NCBI RefSeq assembly: GCF_013085545.1
Contig: NZ_CP039543.1
Coordinates: forward strand, 1,178,001 to 1,242,000
Length of the DNA: 64,000 bases
From: Oceanidesulfovibrio marinus
Lineage (GTDB): Bacteria > Desulfobacterota > Desulfovibrionia > Desulfovibrionales > Desulfovibrionaceae
Reading direction: 5' to 3'
Positions within the stretch are counted from its first letter, which is position 1; every line of letters starts with the position of its first letter. Made by a program: the position numbers and the translations under genes. Below, one piece after another: positions 8,303 through 17,520 of the stretch. Under the pieces are notes generated by a model. The model had not been told where the DNA came from and made no database searches. It saw nothing but the letters and a program-made list of their open reading frames with translations.

Positions 8303-9937
8303 ATGTTGGAATACTTGCGCATTCGCAATCTGGCCCTTATCGACGACCTCGAGTTGGATTTCGCCTCGGGCCTTAACGCCCTGACCGGCGAAACCGGCGC
8401 GGGTAAAAGCTTTATCCTCAAGGCGCTCGGCTTTCTCACAGGCGACAAGCTTGAGACGTCCATGGTCCGCCCGGGCGCCGAGAAGGCCACGGTTGAAGCG
8501 ATTTTTGTCCTGGACGGCGAGCAGCTCGTCATTTCCCGGGAGCTTTCTGCGGATTCGGGCCGAAGCCGCGTCAGCCTCAACGATTCTTTGAGCTCGCAGG
8601 ACCGGATCAAGGCCATGCGCCCCCAGCTCCTCATCCACGCCAGCCAACACGGCCAGCAACGGTTGTTGCAGCCATCCTTCCAGGCGCAGATCATTGATTC
8701 CAAGCTGCCGGATCGTTCTCTGCTCGACACAAAGGATGCGCTTGTGCGCGAGATACGATCCATTGCATCGCAGCGTGAAGAAATGGAGGACAAGTGCCGC
8801 GAGCTGGAAACCAGACGCGAGTTTCTGGAGTTCCAGCAAAAAGAGATAGATAAGGTTGCGCCGGAGGCTGGTGAAGAAGAAGCGCTCGAAACCAGGCGGC
8901 GGGCTGTGCGCGACATGGCATTTGCCCGTGAGGCTGTCGATAATGGTCTGGAGTTGCTGCGCAACCCGGAAACAGGTGGCATCATCGATGGTGTGGACAA
9001 GCTGGGCTCGGTTCTCGCCACACTCGAAAAAGCCAACCCGGCCTATGCCACGGAATCCGAACGGCTTACCGAGGTCCGGGAGTTTTTCATCGACCTGGAG
9101 GCAAAGCTTCGCCGCGAGAGCCGTGAGGAATCTGCCGACTCTGATATCGAGGCAATTGAATCGCGGCTCTTTGAGCTGGCTCAGCTCAAACGTAAGCTGA
9201 AGCGATCGCTGGAAGAAATTGTGGATCTTGGTCGCGAGATCCAGGAAAATCTCTCCTTTCTCGATGCATGCGGCCTGGACCGGCAGCGTTTGGCCAAGGA
9301 GGAGAAAGCGGCGGCGGCCAAGTTGCAGGCCGTGCTGCAACAATTAAATGACGCACGCTCCTCAGCGGCCGAGGGCCTTTGCCGCGCTCTGGAAAAAGAG
9401 CTGGCCGGCCTCGGGTTTTCCGAGCATGTCGCCGTTTCTGTGGAGTTCACGCCGCACCCTCTATTTCCCGACTCATCCGACGACGAGGGAAACGCGCACC
9501 TTGCGTCGCTCGTGGAGCAGCGGGCACGATTTCTCTGGCAGCCGAACCCTGGCCAACCCGCACAACCGCTGGATCAGATTGCATCCGGTGGCGAACTCTC
9601 GCGATTCCTGCTCGCGCTGGTCACTCTCTCCGCCCGTGGCGAGGACGCTGCGCTCATCTTTGACGAGGTGGACGCCGGCGTCGGCGGGCGAACGTTGAAT
9701 CGCCTGGCCGACAGAATTCGGAATCTGGCGTCCCAGCAGCAAGTTCTACTCATCACCCACTGGCCGCAGCTTGCAGCAACAGCGGACCGTCATTTCCTTG
9801 TCGAGAAGCATGTCGAAAACGGCCAGACGTATACTCGATGCCGGCGGCTCAATACGAAAGAGGTCAAAGCCGAACTGGATCGAATGGCTGGCGGCGAAGC
9901 AGGTGGGGACCCTGCGCCCCTTCTCCGGCCCATGTAG
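8303..9937 (+). CDS. recN: DNA repair protein RecN
   Basis: A 544-residue SMC-like ATPase, full length for RecN (about 550), acting in double-strand break repair. The N-terminal Walker A is GETGAGKS (about residues 30-37), charged coiled-coil arms run from about 150 to 360, and the C-terminal half supplies the ABC signature ASGGELSRF and Walker B LIFDEVDAGVGG, followed by the H-loop LITHWPQLA. MLEYLRIRNLALID is the standard RecN opening, which fixes the start. It stands alone, with the pilin region downstream on the same strand. Confidence 0.95.
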   Translation: MLEYLRIRNLALIDDLELDFASGLNALTGETGAGKSFILKALGFLTGDKLETSMVRPGAEKATVEAIFVLDGEQLVISRELSADSGRSRVSLNDSLSSQDRIKAMRPQLLIHASQHGQQRLLQPSFQAQIIDSKLPDRSLLDTKDALVREIRSIASQREEMEDKCRELETRREFLEFQQKEIDKVAPEAGEEEALETRRRAVRDMAFAREAVDNGLELLRNPETGGIIDGVDKLGSVLATLEKANPAYATESERLTEVREFFIDLEAKLRRESREESADSDIEAIESRLFELAQLKRKLKRSLEEIVDLGREIQENLSFLDACGLDRQRLAKEEKAAAAKLQAVLQQLNDARSSAAEGLCRALEKELAGLGFSEHVAVSVEFTPHPLFPDSSDDEGNAHLASLVEQRARFLWQPNPGQPAQPLDQIASGGELSRFLLALVTLSARGEDAALIFDEVDAGVGGRTLNRLADRIRNLASQQQVLLITHWPQLAATADRHFLVEKHVENGQTYTRCRRLNTKEVKAELDRMAGGEAGGDPAPLLRPM

Positions 9938-10536
9938 CGGCAGAGGGCTCAGGCGCTGGCACCCGATCTGCAACGATACCTCAAAATGCTCGCAGGAAGA
10001 GCTTCTTGTGGGGGCTTCCGCAGCACAGCGTTTTATATAATTATTTAAACGGAATATGTTGAGTTTCGTCCCTGGTTGTCGGTAATATTTTTTAGCAGCA
10101 ACCAAACCAATAGTCGTAGAACTGACCCTCAGTCTGCGGTTCAACTCATGGCTGTCGTCGTGCGTTGACACCTGCTCGATTACCAGATTGGCGCTTTTGG
10201 TTGAAATAACAGGTCAATGCCCCTGGACCTGAGTCCATCAAGTACAACCGGGAGCACAGTTCCCCCTGGCTTCATATACGCTGTTTCACCTTCTCTACCT
10301 GGACGTTAACACAAGATATTCTTTTTAAGTCCTCTTTCTAGAAGCTTAGGGCACGACTTATCAAGGAGAGGTAAGCACCTCCACATTTCGGAGTTCAGGA
10401 AACCAGAATTTCGTCAACAAGCCGACTTAGCAAATCTTTTTTGAGGCTCGCCCCCAACGCTCTTGAGGCCTAAACAGTAAACAGCTGAATTTACACAACC
10501 TATTCGGTGCGTTCAAAACGCAAAATGCTTATCCGA

Positions 10537-10583
10537 CAAAAAATGATGGCAAGATATACGCTCTTCTACTCCATCATTTTTTG
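10537..10583. repeat. Perfect 13-bp inverted repeat with 21-base spacer
   Basis: CAAAAAATGATGG (10537-10549) is matched exactly by its reverse complement at 10571-10583. The A-run on one side and T-run on the other make it look like a bidirectional terminator of an unseen transcript. It could also be an activator-binding palindrome, as it lies about 280-325 bases upstream of the predicted pilin transcription start. Confidence 0.7.
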
Positions 10584-10835
10584 TTGTTTAACCGTAACGC
10601 CCTATATTGTTAAAACAAATATTTGCGCCATGCCTGCACCCCTGTATTGAAGTCCTTGCGACCAAAAGCTTCGAATAATCGAGGATGATTTTTCGCAGAA
10701 TAGCTACATTTTTTGGAGTTTAAACTCTGTTTTCTGAAGAATGAGCTTCAGCCACCAGGATCTCGACACTCTTGTTACATTTTTTTGCCTTGCTATTTCA
10801 GTATGTTCAGAGTATTTTGCCGCTTGGCAACGTTT

Positions 10836-10851
10836 TGGAACAGTCGTTGCT
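10836..10851 (+). promoter_or_regulatory. Sigma-54 promoter for the pilin gene
   Basis: TGGAAC-N5-TTGCT matches the sigma-54 consensus TGGCAC-N5-TTGCW with one mismatch and correct GG/GC spacing. Transcription would start near 10862, leaving a 90-base leader before the pilin ATG. A sigma-54 activator is encoded about 1.8 kb downstream. Confidence 0.7.
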
Positions 10852-10951
10852 ATAGTTTTGGCAGTAGCTCGATGGGAACCTTCAACCACATGGTTTATTA
10901 GGTCGCACCGAAAGGAACCAACACACCCCTTTTACTGGAGGAGCAATCCGA

Positions 10952-11317
10952 ATGAAGAAGCAGCAAGGTTTCACCCTTATCGAAATCATCGCGGTTCTGG
11001 TCATCCTCGGCATCCTCGCCGCCGTGGCCATCCCCAAGTACAACAGCCTGCAGCAGCAGGCCCGCATCCGCGGCGCCCAGGGCATTATTGCTGGTGCCAT
11101 GTCCCAGCTTTCCCTGACCTACTCCGAGCAACTGCTGAATGCCGGCACCCAGACTGGCGGTGATGGTGGTGACACGATTTGTGATGATGTAGCGGTCACT
11201 GGTGACTATACCCTGGAGTGTTCTACTGACACTCTGGATCAGAACATTACGATTACGGTTTCCGGCGGCGGCCTTGATGAAAACCAGACCGAACTCTGGA
11301 GAAGCCCGGACCAATAA
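10952..11317 (+). CDS. Type IV pilin/prepilin-like protein
   Basis: A 121-residue prepilin. A six-residue basic leader ends at G-FTLIE, the prepilin peptidase cleavage motif with the conserved Glu5, followed by the hydrophobic alpha-1 helix IIAVLVILGILAAVAIP. The C-terminal globular domain is short, with two cysteines (about residues 71 and 84) that could form the D-region disulfide. GGAGGAG precedes the ATG. The upstream sigma-54 promoter, the downstream terminator and the pilus locus beyond the insertion element suggest it is the major or a minor pilin of that system (MshA/PilA-like). Confidence 0.9.
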   Translation: MKKQQGFTLIEIIAVLVILGILAAVAIPKYNSLQQQARIRGAQGIIAGAMSQLSLTYSEQLLNAGTQTGGDGGDTICDDVAVTGDYTLECSTDTLDQNITITVSGGGLDENQTELWRSPDQ

Positions 11318-11335
11318 GCTCTTGGAGCTCGCAAC

Positions 11336-11370
11336 AAAAAAGCCGTGGTTTTTTGACCACGGCTTTTCTT
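11336..11370 (+). terminator. Rho-independent terminator after the pilin gene
   Basis: The stem AAAAGCCGTGGT pairs with ACCACGGCTTTT around a T-rich loop and runs into a T-rich tail, 20 bases after the pilin stop. It ends pilin transcription before the insertion element. Confidence 0.9.
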
Positions 11371-11539
11371 ATGTGATCCCTTGTCAAGCCCTCGCCCTCT
11401 TCGACATCGGCCGTATGGTTTCTCGTTGTCACGGTGTGTGCACGCGGCAGCCTGTTGCATGCCGCGCTGCACGCGCCGTGACAACACCTTGAATTTCCTT
11501 TTCTTATTCGCGCTCACGCTTTTCGCGCCGCGCCAAGTA

Positions 11540-12700
11540 CCGATCCGGTACCAACGTGAGAATCGCCATTTTTATTTCGCACCAACGTGGCAAAAAGCCC
11601 GTCGCGACTTCTCTATGGCTGCGCGGCCAGCGGGCGATACGGCCGCTGCTCCACGCTCAGCCTCCACAAAATCACCACCAGCCGCCGCGCCTTGGCCCCG
11701 GCATCCCGCTGAACCCAGATCCACGCCGCCTCCACGAGCAGACTTCGCAGCCGCCGTTGCCCGACCGGCATGATCCGGCCGCGCCCTTGTCGTTCGCCGC
11801 TCTGGCGCACCGTCGGCGCAAGCCCCACGTAGCTCGCCACCTGTCCGGCGTGGGCGAAGCGCTCCGGACGGAAGAGTTCCAGGCGGAACGTTTCCGCCAC
11901 GATGAGGCCGATCCCCGGCGCGGTGCGCAGACAGCGCGTCGTCTCGGCGTGGCGCGCGTCGCGGAGGAGCTCGGCCAGCTTTGCTTCGACACGGCGTAGC
12001 TCGCCGGTCTGAAAATCCAGCTCGCGCAGATGACTGCCGAGGGTATCGCGAACCGCTGGCTTCAAGTCCAGCGATTCGAGCGCGGCCACGGCGCTACGGC
12101 TCCAGTTGGCAAGGCCAGGCGGCTCGGCCGCGCCGTGCAAAAGGAGCAGGCCCTTGATCCGTTGCTTGACCCGGCGCACCGCGTCCACGAGCTGGTGGCG
12201 TCGCCGCAGCAGGCCGCGTTCGGCTTCTTCACGCGGCGTGGGCACGGCGATCGGCTGGAGCAGGCCTTTGGCCGCGAACTGTGCGAGCTTCAGGCAGTCG
12301 AGCCGATCGGTCTTTGTGCTGGCCACCACTGGCCGCGGGGTGCGGCTCGGGCGGCGACGATGACGGCAATACCGGCCGCCTCGCAGGCGCGGGCCAGGCC
12401 GAATCCCGTGGGGCCGGCCTCGTGGGCGAGGACGCGGATGCGTAAGCCCGCCTCGATCAGGCGACGGATGAAACCTTCCGGGTTGGCGGGGGCCACGAAC
12501 GTGGTCCGGCGGCAGTCTGCGCAGAGCAGCGCCGCATGATAGCTGCGTTTGTGGACATCCACACCGACGACGATGGATTCGCCGCGAACCTACTCGGCAA
12601 AACGGACGAACTGTGCTTCAGATATACGTGCCCCATGCTGCCCTCCTGGCCTTGGTTTACCTGGACTATGCTCCAGAGGAAGGGGGGAGGTCAGCATGGT
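11540..12700 (-). mobile_element. IS110-family insertion sequence (ends approximate)
   Basis: The element lies between the pilin terminator and the sigma-54 activator gene. Ends are approximate because IS110 elements lack clear terminal inverted repeats and target duplications. It is GC-rich compared with the neighbouring intergenic DNA and separates the pilin gene from the rest of the pilus locus. Confidence 0.55.
11613..12562 (-). pseudogene. IS110-family transposase, disrupted by a one-base frameshift
   Basis: The N-terminal DEDD domain is read in one frame from about 12562 (VGVDVHK, then HEAGPTGFGLAR) and continues in another frame from about 12350 (STKTDRLDCLKLAQF), followed by the C-terminal Transposase_20 domain with RTAPGIG and ASYVGLAPTVRQSG. 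Comparing the frames shows that one extra C/G at the run 12349-12351 would restore continuity between VIVAA and PSRTPRPVVASTKTD. The C-terminus is complete (RRLVVILWRLSVEQRPYRP), so only the frameshift, and possibly a lost start, inactivates it. A sequencing error in the homopolymer is an alternative. Confidence 0.85.
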
Positions 12701-12751
12701 ATTCTTATTGGGTCTATCAAGCGTCAATGTCCCTTTCTTGGCCCACCCCTT

Positions 12752-14071
12752 TTAGCCATGCATCTTCAGTGACTTGACATCTATCTCGTACTTCCGGATG
12801 CGATGCCACAAAGAACGCTCCTTAATTCCCAATATCTCGGCAGCGCGGACCTGAACCCCACCGGTCTTGGTCAACGCTGCAATGATAATTGAGCGTTCCA
12901 CTCCCTCAAGCTTGTCATCCAGATTCACGCCTTCATCGAGCGCCAGCTCATCATCGTGCTCGCTCTCGCCAATCGCCAATCCGGTCAGATGCTTGGGCAA
13001 GATAGTGCCATCTTCCGCCAGCACAGCCGCGCGCTCCATAATATTCCGCAGCTCACGGATATTGCCAGGCCATGGGCTGACCAGAAGTACCTGAATCGCT
13101 TCGGGCGAAAGGTGGATATCCTTCTCGTGCTTTTCCAAAAAATACTCAGCCAGGATCGGGATATCCTCCCGGCGGTGCCGTAATGGCGGGAGATGAATCG
13201 GAAAAACATTGAGCCGATGGAAGAGATCCTCGCGAAACTGCCCGTTTTTGATGAGCTCCACAAAATCCTTGTTCGTGGCTGCGATCACTCGGACGTCGAA
13301 TGATATACTTTGCGTCCCCCCCACGCGCTCACATGTGCCATTTTCAAGAGCACGGAGAATTTTTGCCTGTGTTTCCAGTGGCATATCGCCGATTTCATCA
13401 AGAAACAACGTCCCCTTGTCGGCCAATTCGAACTTGCCCTTCTTCTGCGAGACAGCGCCGGTAAACGCGCCCTTCTCGTGGCCGAACAACTCGCTCTCCA
13501 GCAGCCCCTGGGGGATGGCCGCGCAGTTTACCGCGATATAGGGACCTTCACGCCGCTTGGAATGCTTCAGAATCGCCTGGGCAACCAGCTCCTTGCCGGT
13601 GCCGGATTCGCCTGTAATGAGGACAGTGACGTCCGTAGGGGCTACCTTAATTATCTGACTGAGAACACTGCGAATTACCTTGCTCTGTCCAACGATCTCC
13701 GGGAAGAGTTCCCGTGCATCCATCTTGCTCAAAAAATCAGTGATCTGAGTAAATACTTGCGTATAGCGGGAAAGCTCGTCCTTGGTGTTGAACTCTGGCG
13801 CAGACTGCTGCATCGCCGGCAGCTTCTCTGCTTCACGCACAAACGCTTCAACTGGCTTGAGAATGGTGCGTGAAATGAGCCAGCCGGCAATAAATGTAAA
13901 GAGAACCACCGCGATGCCCCAAGCAGCGAGGTAGCTAATGGTATCACCATGTGTATCAATACTATAGAGGGTAAGACGATACGTAACAACAAGCGTAAGA
14001 ATAGCAAGACATGAGAATATAATAGGAACAATTATATTAAGACGTATAAAATACTGTCTGCTTTTCTTCAT
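12752..14071 (-). CDS. Membrane-anchored sigma-54 activator (NtrC family) of the pilus locus
   Basis: A 439-residue enhancer-binding protein. Two hydrophobic helices (about residues 12-32 and 47-68) and a HAMP-like linker precede the AAA+ domain, which has Walker A GESGTGKE (154-161), the sigma-54-contacting GAFTGA (201-206) and Walker [12 protein letters not shown] Fis-type helix-turn-helix closes the protein ([20 protein letters not shown]). It lacks a receiver domain, so it probably senses a signal through its membrane part. It is the last gene of the minus-strand pilus run and the natural candidate to act on the sigma-54 promoter at 10836. The direct target is inferred. Confidence 0.9.
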   Translation of the reverse strand: MKKSRQYFIRLNIIVPIIFSCLAILTLVVTYRLTLYSIDTHGDTISYLAAWGIAVVLFTFIAGWLISRTILKPVEAFVREAEKLPAMQQSAPEFNTKDELSRYTQVFTQITDFLSKMDARELFPEIVGQSKVIRSVLSQIIKVAPTDVTVLITGESGTGKELVAQAILKHSKRREGPYIAVNCAAIPQGLLESELFGHEKGAFTGAVSQKKGKFELADKGTLFLDEIGDMPLETQAKILRALENGTCERVGGTQSISFDVRVIAATNKDFVELIKNGQFREDLFHRLNVFPIHLPPLRHRREDIPILAEYFLEKHEKDIHLSPEAIQVLLVSPWPGNIRELRNIMERAAVLAEDGTILPKHLTGLAIGESEHDDELALDEGVNLDDKLEGVERSIIIAALTKTGGVQVRAAEILGIKERSLWHRIRKYEIDVKSLKMHG

Positions 14072-14146
14072 GTCGCAACCAAGGGGATCGCTCTCGCGAT
14101 CCGGCGATCTACAACGCTCCCGATCCTTGTCAGTCTCGGGACGTAT

Positions 14147-15361
14147 CTATTTGACCATCTTGGTCAGGTCGAAGATGGGGAAGAGAATTGCAGCCGCGAA
14201 GAAGCCAACAACTCCAGCGAGACAGACTATAAGAATCGGTCCAATAAGCTCGGACATTCGACCAACCTGGTACTCAACCTCGTAGTCGTAATGCTTGGCA
14301 ACCTCTCGCATCATCAAGTCCAATTCACCAGTTTCTTCGCCGATGGCAATCATGTTGATGATCATCGGCGTGAATGTTCTTGAATTACGGAGAGGACCGG
14401 ATATTCCACGACCTTCCTGCAGCTTGTCACGAAGGTTGTCGAACTCGAGCGAGATTGCAGCGTTGCCGATGGTATTGGAAACGATGCCAACAGATTCGAG
14501 AACAGAGACGCCGGAGGCTTGCAGCAGGGAAAAGATTGAAGCAAAACGAGCCATTGCGCCCTTCTGGAAAACAGGCCCGACAATCGGCATCCTGAGTATG
14601 AATCTATCCTTGATCAGTTTGCCGCTGTCCGTACGTAAGTACAACCAAATGAGGGCTATCAGCCCTATAACGACACCTATAAGATATACCCAATATGCAT
14701 CGAGAAACTCGTAGAGGAAGATGCAAACCTTTGTTGGCAAAGGCAGCTCAATGCCGGCCTTTTTAAATGTCTTGACGAATTGCGGGATAACGAATGTTAA
14801 CAAAAATATGAACGCGCCAATGAGGAGAACAATGACAATTTGCGGATAGAGTAGAGCAGACTTGATCTGCTTTTTAACCTTATATTCATGCTCAATAATG
14901 TAGATAAGGCGATCCAAAACATCTGGTAACGTACCGGAAATCTCCCCAGCGCGGAGCATACTGCAGTATAAAGGAGAAAAGATGTTTTCATGCTTGCTGA
15001 ATGCATTGAACAGTGACGATCCCTGCTTGATATCTTGCCCTATCTCAACAACAGCAGATTTCAATTTCGGATTTTCGCACTGTTGCTCAAGCACATCGAG
15101 CAAAGCAATAATGGAAAGACCAGCATTGAACATAGTCCTGAACTGTTTTGTGAAGAGAATCAGATCCGGTACAGAAACTGTGCTCAACTTGTCATTCAGA
15201 GTTTTTATTAAATTCGACCCTGGTTCGTTGCGAACGACGCGGGAAGGAATCAACCCCCGTGCCGCAAGGATCTGGCGAGCATCATCAGTAGAGTCAGCTT
15301 CAAGAGTGCCGGACACCTCGGTGCCGGTCTCAGTCACAGCCTGATATGAATAATTCGGCAT
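14147..15361 (-). CDS. Type IV pilus/type II secretion inner-membrane platform protein, PilC/MshG/GspF family
   Basis: A 404-residue polytopic protein with the two duplicated GspF domains (about residues 65-190 and 270-395), each ending in hydrophobic helices; the first carries the family motif LILFTKQFRTMFNAGLSI. The N-terminus MPNYSYQAVTETG is the standard small cytosolic domain. It forms the platform that the assembly ATPase drives. It sits between the ExeA-like ATPase and the activator gene; a 237-base non-coding gap separates it from the former. Confidence 0.93.
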   Translation of the reverse strand: MPNYSYQAVTETGTEVSGTLEADSTDDARQILAARGLIPSRVVRNEPGSNLIKTLNDKLSTVSVPDLILFTKQFRTMFNAGLSIIALLDVLEQQCENPKLKSAVVEIGQDIKQGSSLFNAFSKHENIFSPLYCSMLRAGEISGTLPDVLDRLIYIIEHEYKVKKQIKSALLYPQIVIVLLIGAFIFLLTFVIPQFVKTFKKAGIELPLPTKVCIFLYEFLDAYWVYLIGVVIGLIALIWLYLRTDSGKLIKDRFILRMPIVGPVFQKGAMARFASIFSLLQASGVSVLESVGIVSNTIGNAAISLEFDNLRDKLQEGRGISGPLRNSRTFTPMIINMIAIGEETGELDLMMREVAKHYDYEVEYQVGRMSELIGPILIVCLAGVVGFFAAAILFPIFDLTKMVK

Positions 15362-15598
15362 GCCAAACTCCTTGCTCCAAAAGGAGCATCGTTCAACAGC
15401 GTGTCAACGAAATCAATAAGACAAAGCGCGGTTTCCCGCACTGCGACTTACATCCAAACAAGCATTTCCTTGCGCATCCTGGCTTGAGCTGGGCCAAAAA
15501 CGCGCCACACAAATTCGATCCGCCAGACAGGCCTCAAGCCTGCGCCCAAACACCGGGCATCTATGCTGCGCCCCCTTATGTCCGGGTCAACAATCTTC

Positions 15599-17479
15599 TC
15601 ATTCGAATATACTTCGCGGCGGAAAGAGATCGCCGCTTGTCGACGGCTCCACGGGAGCCGCAGCAGGCTGCCATGCAGCAACATCCGTCAGCAGTTCGGC
15701 GTCGCCCCACGCGGCCACAATCTCCGGCGTCTGCTCCACGGGCTGCTTGTGCTCGCGGATAGCGTGCAGCGCTTCCCCTTCGTCCTCGTACGCCTTGGCG
15801 TAGACCAGGGAGAACACCAGCCCATTCTCGACGCTCCACTGCGGCACAATGGCGACACCGGGCTCCTCTGCACTGTTGGAGCGCAAGGAGCTACACGCGG
15901 TGTACGCCTTCTCCAGGGACGTATAGCGGCCAACCTGGACCACAAAGCCGTTTGTCTTGGGCTCATCTGCCGTGTTGACCTTGCGCACGACCGGGAAAGT
16001 CAACGTTGTGCCGGCCGGAACCTCTCCGGTAACTGGCAGAGACGCATTGCCCGCGAGCACCTGACTGACGATCTCATCGGAAAAATGGCCATACACGCGA
16101 TTGATGATCGTCTTGAGATCCGTCGCCTCTGCCAAGGTGATCGTGCCGAGCTCTTCCGGAATCTGGCGGACGCGGGCCGCGGCCTTTCCGGCAGGCTCAT
16201 CATCGCCAGGCAGCGTCCTGGCAATCATTTTCGCGCGATAGCTCAGCGCGTCTGCGACCTGCGCCGTCTTGGTCGGGAGGGATGCTTCCTGGGCTTCAAA
16301 GACATCCTGGGTTTCCGTCAGATCCTGAGTCTCAGCCACATCCACAGGCTCTGCCTTTACCTCCGCAACTTCCTCTACATCGGCATGGAGGTCGGGCTCT
16401 GACATGTCCGCAACGTGTCGGGTCGGCTGCGTCAGCTCCGGCGCATTCCCCAGCGATAGGGAAGACTCTGTCGGTGTTTCGGCCCGTACGGCAATAAGGA
16501 GGCACAGCAGCACGACAACAGCGCCCGCGAGCCACGCATACCGCGAGCCTTCGATATCATCGGCCAGGGCATCCGGCTGGGAAGAGCGCGGGCTGGCGAA
16601 AAGCGACTTGCTGGCGCCGATCTCGGTCCTGGTCGACGGGAACTTGGTGCTCTCGGCGAGATAGTTTTCCTTGGAAACAGTTCGCACCAGCGACCAGTTG
16701 GCGCGGTGATCGTTATTCAAGATCAGTGTCAGAAAGATCTTATGCGCCAGCTTGACAATCTTGCGCGGGTACCCGCCGGTGGCCCGGTACATGGCGTAGT
16801 AGCCGCCCCAGGTGAACAGGGGCGTGCGCGACATGTGCACCCTGGCTAAATTGATGCGATAGTCGATGAGCTCTTTGGTGTGGCGGAAGTTCAGCGGACC
16901 AAGGCGGATAAGGTCGTTGATGCGATCCGCAAAGTTGGGGAAACGCTTGATGACCGGCTCAAACTCAAGCTGTGCAAAGATCACGATCTGGAGCAGCTTG
17001 GAATTGTTGGTCTCGTAGTTCAGCAGCTCGCGCAGGAGCTCCATGCAGCGGTCGTGAATCTTCTGTCCTTCATCGATGATGAGGACAATGGTCTTATTGT
17101 CGTCAATACCGCGCTGGAACAGACAATTCTTGACCCGTTCCTTGAGCGACCATTCCGTGAGGCCGGCTTCCGGAGCCGTGCCTTCCAGCATCTCGCACAG
17201 TACCAGCAGGAGGTCGCGCGGGTTGTCGAAATCCGGGTCGAGAAGGAGGTAGGCTTTTACGGTGTCGTCGTCCGCAAGAACACGGAGGAGCCGGCGGCAG
17301 AGCGTGGTCTTGCCGGTGCCCACGTCTCCCAGAACGACATTGAGGCCACGCTTGAGGCGTAAGGCGATTTCCAGACGGTTGAGGCAGTCCAGGTGCCCAG
17401 GCGACTCATAGAAGAAATCCGGGTCAGGAGAGTTGGAAAACGGCTCGTCCTGAAAGTTCAGGATTTCGAAATACTTCAT
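15599..17479 (-). CDS. ExeA/MshM-like AAA ATPase with transmembrane segment and SPOR-like C-terminus
   Basis: A 626-residue protein. MKYFEILNFQDEPFSNSPDPDF is the ExeA/GspA-type opening, Walker A is GDVGTGKTT (51-59) and Walker B is IVLIIDEGQ (131-139). A single transmembrane helix (about 314-333) leads to a periplasmic part with an acidic low-complexity stretch, a PVTGEVPAGTTLTFP segment like the tail of LysM-type modules, and a SPOR-like repeat (FVVQVGRYTSLEKAYTACSS, about 515-585). ExeA/MshM proteins help the secretin cross or assemble at the peptidoglycan. It follows the secretin gene closely, with 41 bases between. Confidence 0.88.
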   Translation of the reverse strand: MKYFEILNFQDEPFSNSPDPDFFYESPGHLDCLNRLEIALRLKRGLNVVLGDVGTGKTTLCRRLLRVLADDDTVKAYLLLDPDFDNPRDLLLVLCEMLEGTAPEAGLTEWSLKERVKNCLFQRGIDDNKTIVLIIDEGQKIHDRCMELLRELLNYETNNSKLLQIVIFAQLEFEPVIKRFPNFADRINDLIRLGPLNFRHTKELIDYRINLARVHMSRTPLFTWGGYYAMYRATGGYPRKIVKLAHKIFLTLILNNDHRANWSLVRTVSKENYLAESTKFPSTRTEIGASKSLFASPRSSQPDALADDIEGSRYAWLAGAVVVLLCLLIAVRAETPTESSLSLGNAPELTQPTRHVADMSEPDLHADVEEVAEVKAEPVDVAETQDLTETQDVFEAQEASLPTKTAQVADALSYRAKMIARTLPGDDEPAGKAAARVRQIPEELGTITLAEATDLKTIINRVYGHFSDEIVSQVLAGNASLPVTGEVPAGTTLTFPVVRKVNTADEPKTNGFVVQVGRYTSLEKAYTACSSLRSNSAEEPGVAIVPQWSVENGLVFSLVYAKAYEDEGEALHAIREHKQPVEQTPEIVAAWGDAELLTDVAAWQPAAAPVEPSTSGDLFPPRSIFE

Positions 17480-17520
17480 GATATCGCCCAGGCACCCTTT
17501 ATTGCTCCGTCAGGAGATGG

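Larger units (their letters stand above)
9938..10951. other. Long A/T-richer intergenic region upstream of the pilin gene
   Basis: About 1 kb between recN and the pilin gene, visibly lower in GC than the flanking genes. Short open frames here lack ribosome-binding sites and recognisable motifs and were not accepted. It holds the inverted repeat at 10537-10583 and the sigma-54 promoter at 10836-10851. Confidence 0.6.

Noticed and set aside
10741-11163. Open frame overlapping the pilin gene in another frame
   Set aside because: No ribosome site; the prepilin motif and terminator support the other frame, and the sigma-54 promoter lies inside this one.
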